In this document: positions 1 through 9,875 of the stretch, in pieces
How positions within the stretch are numbered: the first letter of the stretch is position 1
Layout of the letters: each line of letters begins with the position of its first letter
NCBI GenBank assembly: GCA_028868995.1
Contig: JAGWTH010000021.1
Location: 1-64,000, forward strand
DNA length: 64,000 nt
Direction: 5' to 3'
Source of the DNA: Burkholderiales bacterium
GTDB lineage: Bacteria; Pseudomonadota; Gammaproteobacteria; Burkholderiales; Burkholderiaceae_C
Program-made: the position numbers and the translations under genes
The notes under the pieces: generated by a model
The model's input: only the letters and a program-made list of their open reading frames with translations
Told to the model about the DNA's origin: nothing
Databases searched by the model: none

Positions 1-1525
<1,525 letters not shown>

Positions 1526-1564
1526 GCGGAAATCTCCAGTGGGTGAGCGGGAAAAGGGAGAAAA

Positions 1565-1576
1565 GAACGGTCGTTC
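1565..1576. promoter_or_regulatory. Perfect 12-bp palindrome, TetR-type operator candidate
   Basis: GAACGGTCGTTC is a perfect inverted repeat lying 40-51 bases upstream of the beta-oxidation start, just downstream of a -10-like TAGAAT. A repressor bound there would cover the expected transcription start. Perfect GC-containing palindromes of this size are typical of TetR-family operators, a family that often controls beta-oxidation genes. No regulator gene is visible in the window. Confidence 0.4.
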
Positions 1577-1586
1577 GCTTTTTACG

Positions 1587-1592
1587 ATTCTA
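1587..1592 (-). promoter_or_regulatory. -10-like element of the beta-oxidation gene
   Basis: Read on the minus strand this is TAGAAT, one mismatch from the sigma-70 -10 consensus, about 60 bases before the ATG at 1525. No good -35 hexamer is visible at 16-18 bp spacing, so the promoter would need an activator or is weak. Confidence 0.35.
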
Positions 1593-1714
1593 AGGGGCTT
1601 CGAAACCGCGTCCCAGCCCGCGGCGTCACGGGCGGGACAAACAGCCGGGGTCTATCACAAGCGGGCCCGCAACTCCAGCGCGGCCGTGGACCCGCCAGCC
1701 ACCGGCGTGCGGCC

Positions 1715-2410
1715 TCAGACCTCCAGCCACTCCTTGCGCACGTAGGCGTCGGCGCGCAGGGTGTCCGGCGTGCCGTGGAACACGATGCTGCCGTGGCCCA
1801 TGACCAGGGCCCGGTCCGAGATCGCCATCGCGATCGTGAGCTTCTGCTCGATCAGCAGCACGGAGACGCCGCGCGCCTTGAGCGCCTTCAGGTACTCCCC
1901 CACCAGCTCCACGATCTTGGGCGCCAGGCCCTCGGTCGGCTCGTCGATGATGATCAGGTCCGGGTCGCCCATCAGCGTGCGGCACAGGGTCAGCATCTGC
2001 TGCTCGCCGCCGGAGAGCACGCCGGCCTCGGTGTGCTGGCGCTCCTTCAGGCGCGGGAACATGCCGTACATGTCGTCGAAGCTCCAGCGCCCCTTCTGGC
2101 GGGCGCTCTTCTGCCCGAGGACGAGGTTCTGGTGCACCGTGAGCCGGGGGAAGATGTCCCGGTTCTCCGGCACGTAGCCGATCCCGAGGTGGGCGATCTC
2201 GTAGGGCTTGCGGCCGATGAGGTTGCGGCCCTTCCACGCCACCTCGCCGGTGGCCTCCACCATGCCCATGATGGCCTTGGCGGTGGTGGAGCGGCCGGAG
2301 CCGTTGCGTCCCAGCAGGGCCACGATCTCGCCCTGGCCCACGTCGAACTGCACCCCGTGCAGCACATGGCCCTTGCCGTAGAAGGCGTGCAGGTTGCGGA
2401 CTTCCAGCAT
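1715..2410 (-). CDS. livF: Branched-chain amino acid ABC transporter, ATP-binding protein LivF
   Basis: Second ATPase of a LIV-type importer for branched-chain amino acids or related carboxylates, on the cytoplasmic side. It has 231 residues, the usual LivF length, with signature LSGGEQQML and Walker B LIIIDEPTEGLAP followed by the switch region. The Walker A reads GRNGSGRST, so the P-loop Lys is replaced by Arg (codon CGC). The ATG lies two bases after the livG stop, so translation is probably coupled. It is the last gene of livHMGF. The substrate cannot be told from sequence, since Burkholderiales use many LIV-type systems for aromatic acids, urea or amides. A 189-base gap separates it from the beta-oxidation gene, and no T-rich terminator is seen there. 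Confidence 0.93.
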   Translation of the reverse strand: MLEVRNLHAFYGKGHVLHGVQFDVGQGEIVALLGRNGSGRSTTAKAIMGMVEATGEVAWKGRNLIGRKPYEIAHLGIGYVPENRDIFPRLTVHQNLVLGQKSARQKGRWSFDDMYGMFPRLKERQHTEAGVLSGGEQQMLTLCRTLMGDPDLIIIDEPTEGLAPKIVELVGEYLKALKARGVSVLLIEQKLTIAMAISDRALVMGHGSIVFHGTPDTLRADAYVRKEWLEV

Positions 2411-2412
2411 GG

Positions 2413-3179
<767 letters not shown>

Positions 3180-3183
<4 letters not shown>

Positions 3184-4475
3184 AGGGCCTCCCTCCTCTT
3201 GATCTCCTTCTCGATCGCCTCCTGGACCTCGCCCCAGTGGCGCGCGAACTGGCGCCGCGCCACCTCGAACAGGCCGATGCCGGTGAGCAGCACGAAGGCG
3301 GCGCCGAACCAGGTGTCCGCCCCCCGGGCGTTGAGAGTCGCCCCCAGGAAGCGCAGCTTCGGGCCCAGCGCCGCGTTGAGCTGCAGGTGGTAGACCATCT
3401 CGATCATGGCCGCCGCGCCCACCAGCGCCACCAGCGCGGTGCCGAACAGGGCCAGGTAGCCCACCCACAGCTGCCGCAGCCGGCCGAAGGAGGCGACCCG
3501 CAGGTTCATCATGATCAGGCTGGCGATGCCGCCCGGTGCGTACATGACCATGAACAGGAACACCAGGCCCAGGTACAGCAGCCAGGCCTTGGTGAATTCC
3601 GACAGCAGCACGAAGGCCAGCACCATCAGCACGCCGCCGATGATGGGGCCGAAGAAGAAGGTCGCGCCGCCCAGGAAGGTGAACAGCAGGTAGGCGCCGG
3701 AGCGGTAGCCGCTCACCACCTCCGAGGTCACGATCTCGAAGTTCAGCGCCGCCAGCCCGCCCGAGATGCCGGCGAAGAAGGCCGCGATGATGAAGGAGAA
3801 GTAGCGCACCTTCTGCGTGTCGTAGCCGACGAACTCGACGCGCTCGGGGTTGTCGCGCACGGCGTTGAGCATGCGCCCCAGCGGCGTGCGCGTGAAGGCG
3901 AACATCAGCGCCGTGCAGGCGAAGGTGTAGAGCGCGATCAGGTAGTACAGCTGGATCTGCGGCCCGAAGGTGATGCCGAAGGGATGCGCTCCGGTCACGC
4001 GGTTGCTGGAGATGCCGCCCTCGCCGCCGAAGAACTCCGGGAACATCAGCGAGGACGCCGCCACCAGCTCGCCGATGCCCAGCGTGATCATCGCGAAGGG
4101 CGTGGCCGCCTTCTTGGTGGTCACGTAGCCGAACAGCACCGCGAACGCCGCCGAGGCGACGCCGCCCACGATCGGGATCAGGCTGACCGGGATCGGCCAG
4201 GTCCCCTGGCCCACCAGGTTGAGCGCGTGGATGGCCAGGAAGGCCCCCATGCCGGAGTAGACGGCATGGCCGAAGCTGAGCATGCCGCCCTGCCCCAGCA
4301 GCATGTTGTAGGACAGGCAGACGATGATGGCGATACCCATCTGCGACAGCAGCGTCTGCGACAGGCTGCTGGTGAACAGCAGCGGCGCGACGCCCAGGAT
4401 CAGCGCGTAGCCGCTCCAGACCACCCAGCGCCCCACGTTGTAGGGCTTGAAAGCGTAGAAATCCCTGCTAGCCAT
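3180..4475 (-). CDS. livM: Branched-chain amino acid ABC transporter permease LivM
   Basis: Inner-membrane permease, 431 residues. The conserved LivM core includes SYNMLLGQGGMLSFGHAVY near residue 55 and many hydrophobic helices. After the core (from about residue 320) there is an extension of roughly 110 residues with two further hydrophobic stretches and a charged C-terminal helix ending IKRREAL, making it longer than many LivM proteins of about 330-350. It starts with ATG six bases after the livH stop and overlaps livG by four bases (GTGA). Confidence 0.92.
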
Positions 4476-4481
4476 TCTGGT

Positions 4482-5429
4482 TCAACCCTCGCGCGTGCCG
4501 AGCAGGCCCCTGGGCCGGAAGATCAGGATCAGCACCAGGAACATGTAAGGCAGGATCGGCGCGACCTGCGAGATCTTGAGCTTCCAGAGCGCGTAGCCGA
4601 AAGTGGCAGGCGTGATGGCGACGCCCAGCGACTGGGCCGCGCCGAGCAGCGAGGCGTCGATGCCGACCGCGAAGGTCTGGATCACGCCGATCAGCAGCGA
4701 GGCGACCAGCGCGCCGGCGAGCGAGCCCATGCCGCCCACCACCACCACCACGAAGATGATCGAACCCACGGAAGCCGCCATGCCCGGCTCGGTGACGAAG
4801 GCGTTGCCCCCGATCACGCCGGCCAGGCCGGCGAGCGCGGCGCCGCCGCCGAACACCAGCATGAACACGCGCGGGACGTTGTGGCCCAGCGCCTCCACCG
4901 TCTCCGGGTGCGTCAGGGCCGCCTGGATCACCAGGCCGATGCGCGTGCGCGTGAGCAGCAGCCAGATCGCCACCAGCATCAGCAGCGCCACCAGCATCAT
5001 GAAGCCGCGGTAGATGGGGAACTGGGTCCCGTACAGGGTGAACAGCGGGCCTTCCAGCGCCGCCGGCACCCGGTAGTCGACCGAGCTGGTGCCCCAGACC
5101 AGCTGCACCATCTCCAGCAGGATGAAGGACAGGCCGAAGGTGATCAGCAGCTCGGCCACGTGCCCGAACTTGTGCACCCGGCGCAGCGCGTACTTCTCGA
5201 ACAGGGCGCCGAACACGCCCACCAGCAGCGGGGCCACGAACAGGGCCGGCCAGAACCCGAGCAGCTGCGTGGTGCTGTAGGCGAAATAGGCCCCCAGCAT
5301 GTAGAAGCTGGCGTGGGCGAAGTTCAGCACGCCCATCATGCTGAAGATCAGCGTCAGGCCGGAGCTGAGCATGAACAGCAGCAGCCCGTAGCTGATGCCG
5401 TTGAGCAGGGAGATGGTGAAGAACTCCAT
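4482..5429 (-). CDS. livH: Branched-chain amino acid ABC transporter permease LivH
   Basis: Inner-membrane permease, 315 residues from the ATG at 5429, beginning MEFFTISLLNGISYG, which is the usual LivH start. The longer in-frame reading to 5489 adds a basic, non-hydrophobic stretch and is not favoured. Typical features are FSMMGVLNFAHASFYMLGAY near residues 30-49 and about eight hydrophobic helices. It pairs with LivM. It lies 108 bases after livK with a terminator-like hairpin in between, so it is probably transcribed at a lower level than the binding protein. Confidence 0.92.
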   Translation of the reverse strand: MEFFTISLLNGISYGLLLFMLSSGLTLIFSMMGVLNFAHASFYMLGAYFAYSTTQLLGFWPALFVAPLLVGVFGALFEKYALRRVHKFGHVAELLITFGLSFILLEMVQLVWGTSSVDYRVPAALEGPLFTLYGTQFPIYRGFMMLVALLMLVAIWLLLTRTRIGLVIQAALTHPETVEALGHNVPRVFMLVFGGGAALAGLAGVIGGNAFVTEPGMAASVGSIIFVVVVVGGMGSLAGALVASLLIGVIQTFAVGIDASLLGAAQSLGVAITPATFGYALWKLKISQVAPILPYMFLVLILIFRPRGLLGTREG

Positions 5430-5487
5430 CCGTCGCGTCGGTCGTCTCGTTGGGGTTGCGCCCGCATTCTGCCGGCAAGGCAGGGGC

Positions 5488-5520
5488 AAAAAAAGAGCCG
5501 GGACGCGGGCGGCCCGGCTC
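5488..5520 (-). terminator. Terminator/attenuator between livK and livH
   Basis: On the minus strand an 8-bp GC-rich stem (GAGCCGGG/CCCGGCTC, ten-base loop) is followed by seven T residues, 18 bases after the livK stop. This is a textbook intrinsic terminator. Partial read-through would give more of the soluble binding protein than of the membrane components. Confidence 0.85.
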
Positions 5521-5537
5521 CTCGCTTCAGCCGCGCA

Positions 5538-6770
5538 TCAGGACGGGCGCTTCATCTGGCAGCTGGTCGGCGTGCTGGACACGTACGGGTCCATCTTCTT
5601 GATCGGCACGAAGGTGTAGCCCGTGTTCTCGACGCTGTACTCGCCCTTCTTGGCCTTCTGCCACTTGGTGATGTACATCGTCTGCTGCAGCTGGTGGTCC
5701 GAGGCGCGCATGGTCACGTCCCCGGCGAAGCTCTTGATCGTCAGGCCTTCCATGGCATGGGCGACCTTGACCGGGTCGGTGGAGTGGGCCTTCTCCATCG
5801 CCGCGCCCAGCAGCTTGATGCCGTTGTAGGTGGCGTAGGTGTAGTAGTCGTCGTTGAACTTCTTCTTGAAGTCCGCCGACATCTGGGCGATCTCGCCGGT
5901 CTGGTTGGAGCTGGCGTAGGCCACCACGTACACCTCGCTGTCGCCGCCCGCGGCCAGCGCCGTGGGCGTGCCGGTGACGCCGGCGTAGTAGGTGTACATC
6001 GGGATCTTCAGGCCGGCGTCGTTCATCGCCTTGACCAGCAGCGTCAGGTCCTGGCCCCAGTTGCCGGTCACCACCGCGTCGGCGCCCGACTGCTTGATCT
6101 TGGCGACGTAGGGCGAGAAGTCCTTCACCTGGCCGATGGGGTGCAGGTCGTCGCCCACGATCTGGATGTCGGGACGCTTGCGCTTGATGTCTTCCTTGAA
6201 GTACTTCGAGACCTGCTGGCCGTGCGAGTAGTTCTGGCCGATGATGTAGACCTTCTTGACCTGGGGCTGGTCCTTCATGAAGGTGGTCAGGGCCTCCATC
6301 TTCATCGTGGTGTCCGCGTCCAGGCGGAAGTGCCAGAAGTTGCACTTCTCGTTGGTGAGCGCCGGGTCCACCGCGGCGTAGTTCAGGTAGACGACCTCCT
6401 TGCCGGGGTTGCGCTCGTTGTACTTCTCCACGGCGTCGGAGATCGCCAGCGCGGCGCCCGAACCGTTGCCCTGGGTGACGTAGCGGAAGCCCTGGTCGAT
6501 CGCGGCCTTGAGCGTGTTCAGGCTCTCCTGCGGCGAGCCCTTGTTGTCGAAGCCGACCACCTCGAACTTCACGCCCGCGGGATTCTTGGCGCCGGAGAAA
6601 TGCTCGGCGGCGAACTGCCAGCTCTTGAGCTGGTTCTGGCCGACGTTGGCGAACGGCCCCGACAGCGGGTCCATGAAAGCGATGCGCACCGTCTCGCCCT
6701 TCTGGGCGAACGCGGCGCCGGCGACGACGAACAGGGCCGAGGCGGCGACGATCTTCAACGTGTACTTCAT
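5538..6770 (-). CDS. livK: Branched-chain amino acid ABC transporter substrate-binding protein LivK
   Basis: Periplasmic binding protein, 410 residues. It has an N-terminal signal peptide (basic MKYTLK, a hydrophobic core, cleavage predicted after AFA near residue 22), followed by a Leu/Ile/Val-binding type I periplasmic fold beginning with a beta strand reading VRIAFMDPLSGPFANVGQ. A strong Shine-Dalgarno AAGGAG sits at 6778-6783, about seven bases before the ATG. It is the first gene of the operon, followed by a terminator. Upstream, an 8-bp imperfect inverted repeat (6835-6855) could be an operator. Substrate unknown. Confidence 0.93.
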   Translation of the reverse strand: MKYTLKIVAASALFVVAGAAFAQKGETVRIAFMDPLSGPFANVGQNQLKSWQFAAEHFSGAKNPAGVKFEVVGFDNKGSPQESLNTLKAAIDQGFRYVTQGNGSGAALAISDAVEKYNERNPGKEVVYLNYAAVDPALTNEKCNFWHFRLDADTTMKMEALTTFMKDQPQVKKVYIIGQNYSHGQQVSKYFKEDIKRKRPDIQIVGDDLHPIGQVKDFSPYVAKIKQSGADAVVTGNWGQDLTLLVKAMNDAGLKIPMYTYYAGVTGTPTALAAGGDSEVYVVAYASSNQTGEIAQMSADFKKKFNDDYYTYATYNGIKLLGAAMEKAHSTDPVKVAHAMEGLTIKSFAGDVTMRASDHQLQQTMYITKWQKAKKGEYSVENTGYTFVPIKKMDPYVSSTPTSCQMKRPS

Positions 6771-6878
6771 TGGCTGTCTCCTTGTTTGGGTGGCGACGAC
6801 AGCGCGCAGGGTACAAGTAGTTGTGCGGTGCAGCGCTCAGGGATTGCCCCTAAGCACCCCCCGCGCTTATCGCGCAGG

Positions 6879-6936
6879 TGACATGCGGCCCGTGCGGCAA
6901 GCATGCGCCGCATGTCATCCCCGCGCAGGCGGGGAT
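6879..6936. repeat. Composite palindromic element, REP-like
   Basis: Two adjacent inverted repeats. TGACATGCGGC (6879-6889) pairs perfectly with GCCGCATGTCA (6907-6917) across 17 bases. ATCCCCGC (6917-6924) pairs with GCGGGGAT (6929-6936) across four. The second half matches the GTCATCCCCGC...GCGGGGATCC pattern of REP-type elements common in beta- and gammaproteobacteria. It lies after the stop of the acyl-CoA ligase gene and may act as its terminator or protect the 3' end. Only one copy is visible here. Confidence 0.5.
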
Positions 6937-6968
6937 CCTTCCCCCTGCCGCCACCGGTCAGGGGCCGC

Positions 6969-8597
6969 TCAGGCCGTGGGCAGCTGGTAGTCCTTCAGCA
7001 GCTCGCGCAGCCGGGTCTTGAGCATCTTGCCGGTGGCGCCCAGCGGGATCGCGTCGACGAACACCACGTCGTCCGGGACCTGCCACTTGGCGATCTTGCC
7101 CTCGTAGAACTTCAGCAGCTCCTCGCGGCTGACGTCCATGCCGGGCTTCTTCACCACCGCGACGATCGGGCGTTCGTCCCACTTCGGGTGCCGCATGCCG
7201 ATGCAAGCGGCCATCTGCACCGCCGGGTGCGCCATGGCGATGTTCTCGATGTCGATCGAGCTGATCCACTCGCCGCCGGACTTGATCACGTCCTTGCTGC
7301 GGTCGGTGATCTGCATGTAGCCGTCGGCGTCGATGGTGGCCACGTCGCCGGTGGGGAACCAGCCGTCCACCAGCGGGTCGCCGCCCTCGCCCTTGAAGTA
7401 CTCGCGCACGATCCACGGCCCCTTCACGTGCAGGTCCCCGTAGGTCTTGCCGTCCCAGGGCAGTTCCTGCCCATCGTCGCCGACGATCTTGATGTCGACG
7501 CCGAAGATGGCGCGGCCCTGCTTCAGGCGGATCTTCATCTGTTCGGCCGGCGGCAGCTTCAGGTGCTTGTTCTTCAGCGTGCACAGGGTACCCAGCGGGC
7601 TCATCTCGGTCATGCCCCAGGCGTGCAGGACGTCCACGCCGTACTCCTCGCGGAAGGCGTCGATCATGGCCGGCGGGCAGGCGGAGCCGCCGATCACCGT
7701 GCGCTTGAGGGAGGAGAAGCGCAGGCCGGACTGCTTCATGTGGCCCAGCAGCATCTGCCACACCGTCGGCACACCGGCGGCGAAGGTGACCTGCTCCGCC
7801 TCGATCAGCTCGTAGACGGACTTGCCGTCCAGCGCGCCGCCGGGGAACACCAGCTTGCAGCCGGAGAGCGCGGCCGAATACGGGATGCCCCAGGCATTGA
7901 CGTGGAACATGGGCACGACCGGCAGCACCGAGTCGCGCGCCGACAGGCACATCACGTCCGGCAGCGCCGCGGCGTAGGCATGCAGGATGGTCGAGCGGTG
8001 GGTGTACAGGGCCGCCTTCGGATTGCCCGTGGTTCCGCTCGTGTAGCACATGCTGGAGGCCGAGTTCTCGTCGAACGAGGGCCAGTCGTAGGTCGCGGGC
8101 TGCGCGCCGATCCAGGCCTCGTAGCTCACCAGGTTGGGGATGCCGCTGTCCTGGGGCAGCCGGTCCGCGTCGCACAGCGCGACGTACTGCCGGATGGTGG
8201 TGCACTTCGCGTGCACGGCCTCGACCAGCGGCAGGAAGCTCAGGTCGAAGCACAGCACCTGGTCTTCGGCGTGGTTGGCGATCCAGGTCACCTGGTCCGG
8301 GTGCAGGCGCGGGTTGATGGTGTGCAGCACCCGGCCCGAGCCGCTCACGCCGAAGTACAGCTCCAGGTGGCGGTAGCCGTTCCAGGCCAGCGTCGCCACC
8401 CGGTCGGAGAACAGCAGCTGCATGCCGTCCAGGGCGTTGGCCACCTGGCGGGCGCGGCGGGCCACGTCCCGCCACCGGTAGCGGTGGATGTCGCCCTCGA
8501 CCCGGCGCGACACGATCTCGCCGTCGCCGTGGTGGCGCTCGGCATGCGTGATCAGCCCCGAAATCAGCAGGGGTTGGTTCTGCATCAGTCCCAGCAT
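6969..8597 (-). CDS. Fatty acyl-CoA ligase (AMP-dependent; medium/long-chain or methylthiopropionyl-CoA ligase type)
   Basis: Activates a carboxylic acid to its CoA thioester through an acyl-adenylate. It has 542 residues, typical of the family. The AMP-binding motif YTSGTTGNPK is at 185-194, the adenylate-binding loop HAWGMTEMSP near 340, GWFPTGDVA near 420, and the C-terminal catalytic-Lys region ATGKMLK near residue 528. The overall sequence resembles the DmdB/AlkK-like clade. The start is the ATG at 8597 preceded by GAGGAG; a second ATG lies four codons in. It faces the same way as the liv genes and feeds naturally into the beta-oxidation enzyme at the left edge. Chain length of the substrate is not predictable. 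Confidence 0.9.
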   Translation of the reverse strand: MLGLMQNQPLLISGLITHAERHHGDGEIVSRRVEGDIHRYRWRDVARRARQVANALDGMQLLFSDRVATLAWNGYRHLELYFGVSGSGRVLHTINPRLHPDQVTWIANHAEDQVLCFDLSFLPLVEAVHAKCTTIRQYVALCDADRLPQDSGIPNLVSYEAWIGAQPATYDWPSFDENSASSMCYTSGTTGNPKAALYTHRSTILHAYAAALPDVMCLSARDSVLPVVPMFHVNAWGIPYSAALSGCKLVFPGGALDGKSVYELIEAEQVTFAAGVPTVWQMLLGHMKQSGLRFSSLKRTVIGGSACPPAMIDAFREEYGVDVLHAWGMTEMSPLGTLCTLKNKHLKLPPAEQMKIRLKQGRAIFGVDIKIVGDDGQELPWDGKTYGDLHVKGPWIVREYFKGEGGDPLVDGWFPTGDVATIDADGYMQITDRSKDVIKSGGEWISSIDIENIAMAHPAVQMAACIGMRHPKWDERPIVAVVKKPGMDVSREELLKFYEGKIAKWQVPDDVVFVDAIPLGATGKMLKTRLRELLKDYQLPTA

Positions 8598-8689
8598 CGT
8601 CGTCTCCTCGATCGTCTGATTCGATGCCGGATATCCTAAACCGGGCGCGGCCCCCGCCCGGCCGGGCGTTGACGCGTACGTTACCGGAG

Positions 8690-8705
8690 CCCGGCGCGGG
8701 CCGGG
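8690..8705. terminator. GC-rich hairpin just after the receiver-kinase gene
   Basis: CCCGGC and GCCGGG form a 6-bp stem with a four-base loop beginning one base beyond the stop codon of the 8707-9870 gene. There is no T tract, so at best it is a weak or Rho-assisted terminator. The rest of the 109-base gap holds the upstream region of the ligase, with no clear promoter. Confidence 0.35.
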
Positions 8706-8706
8706 A

Positions 8707-9870
8707 TCAGGAGGCCGCCAGCGGCTGGAAAGACAGCGTGACCATGGCGCCCTCGCCGAGGGTGGAGTGCACCTCGATGCCCCCGTTGATCGCCTGCATC
8801 ACGCGCTGGCAGAACATCAGGCCCATGCCGCTGCCGCCGCTGCCCGCGCGGGTCGTGACCGGCTCGCGGGTCAGCTTGGCCAGCACCTCGGGCGGGATGC
8901 CGGGGCCGTTGTCGCGCACCCGGATCCAGGCGCGCCTGGGGTCTGCCGCCTCCGCGCGCCCGTCCACCTCGAGCCACAGGCGCGGCTGGGGCCGGCCGCG
9001 CAGCGCCAGCAGGGCGTTCTTAGTCAGCGTGCACAGGACCAGGTACAGCAGGTCGCGCCGCCCCGGCAGCCGGAAGTCGCTGCGCACGTCCAGCACGACG
9101 CAGGAGCGTTCGTTCCCCTCGAACGGGAATTCGTCGAGCAGGGCCTCGACCAGGCTGCTGGCGGTGATCGACTGCGGCACCGCGTCGGGATAGGCGTCGC
9201 GCGCCGACTGCACGAAGGTCGACACCAGCGACTGGCAGTACAAGGCCCGGCGCTCGGCGCGCTCCAGGGCCGTCACCAGCTCGCCCGGGTATTCCTCCGT
9301 GAACCGGGCCACGCCCGCGGGCGCGTCGGCGTCGGGCGGGAGGTAGCGCGACGCCACCGAGCCGACGTAGCCGCGCACGGTGGCCAGCGGCGTGTTCAGC
9401 TCGTGCGCCAGGAAGCCCAGGGCCTCGCGCAGGGCCGCGACCCGCCCTTCGTTCACGACCCGCTCGAGCGCCTGGGCGCGATAGAGCGCCAGCGCCTCGC
9501 GCAGGGCTTCGCGCGTGGCCTCGCCGTCCAGCGGCTTCTCCAGGATGCGGAACACCTTGCCCTGGTTGACCGCGGCGATCGCCACGTCCTTCTCGGCATA
9601 GGCGGTGGCCAGCAGCCGCACCAGGTGCCGGAAATCGCGCTGCACGGCGCGCAGCAGCTTCATGCCGTCGCTCTCCGGCATGCGGTAGTCGGTCACCAGC
9701 ACGCCGAACTCGGAGCTGCGGTCCGCCAGCACCTGCAGCGCCTCGTCGACGCCGCCCGCCGTCACGACCCGGAACTCGTCGCCGAACTCCAGGGCGAACC
9801 ACTTGCGGGAGGTGGGTTCGTCGTCGACGTACAGGATGGAGGGGGAATCGCCGGAAAGCTCGTACTGCAT
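8707..9870 (-). CDS. Receiver plus histidine kinase protein, PhcR/PhcQ-like
   Basis: 387-residue cytoplasmic signalling protein with reversed domain order. An N-terminal receiver (acid pair D16-D17, phospho-acceptor D61 in VTDYRMP, Lys112 in EKP) is followed by a kinase module: H box LAHELNTPL with H156, N box TKNAL near 285, G1 DNGPGIP at 320-326 and G2 GGSGMGLMFC at 345-354. There is no DNA-binding domain and no membrane segment. Established knowledge: PhcR of Ralstonia solanacearum has this unusual layout and works with the kinase PhcS in quorum sensing. The ATG at 9870 lies five bases beyond the stop of the hybrid kinase, so the two are co-translated. Inferred role: it receives phosphate from the partner kinase and passes the signal by phosphotransfer to a regulator encoded elsewhere. 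A longer reading to 9987 is rejected as antisense-like. Confidence 0.82.
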   Translation of the reverse strand: MQYELSGDSPSILYVDDEPTSRKWFALEFGDEFRVVTAGGVDEALQVLADRSSEFGVLVTDYRMPESDGMKLLRAVQRDFRHLVRLLATAYAEKDVAIAAVNQGKVFRILEKPLDGEATREALREALALYRAQALERVVNEGRVAALREALGFLAHELNTPLATVRGYVGSVASRYLPPDADAPAGVARFTEEYPGELVTALERAERRALYCQSLVSTFVQSARDAYPDAVPQSITASSLVEALLDEFPFEGNERSCVVLDVRSDFRLPGRRDLLYLVLCTLTKNALLALRGRPQPRLWLEVDGRAEAADPRRAWIRVRDNGPGIPPEVLAKLTREPVTTRAGSGGSGMGLMFCQRVMQAINGGIEVHSTLGEGAMVTLSFQPLAAS

Positions 9871-9875
9871 GGTCC

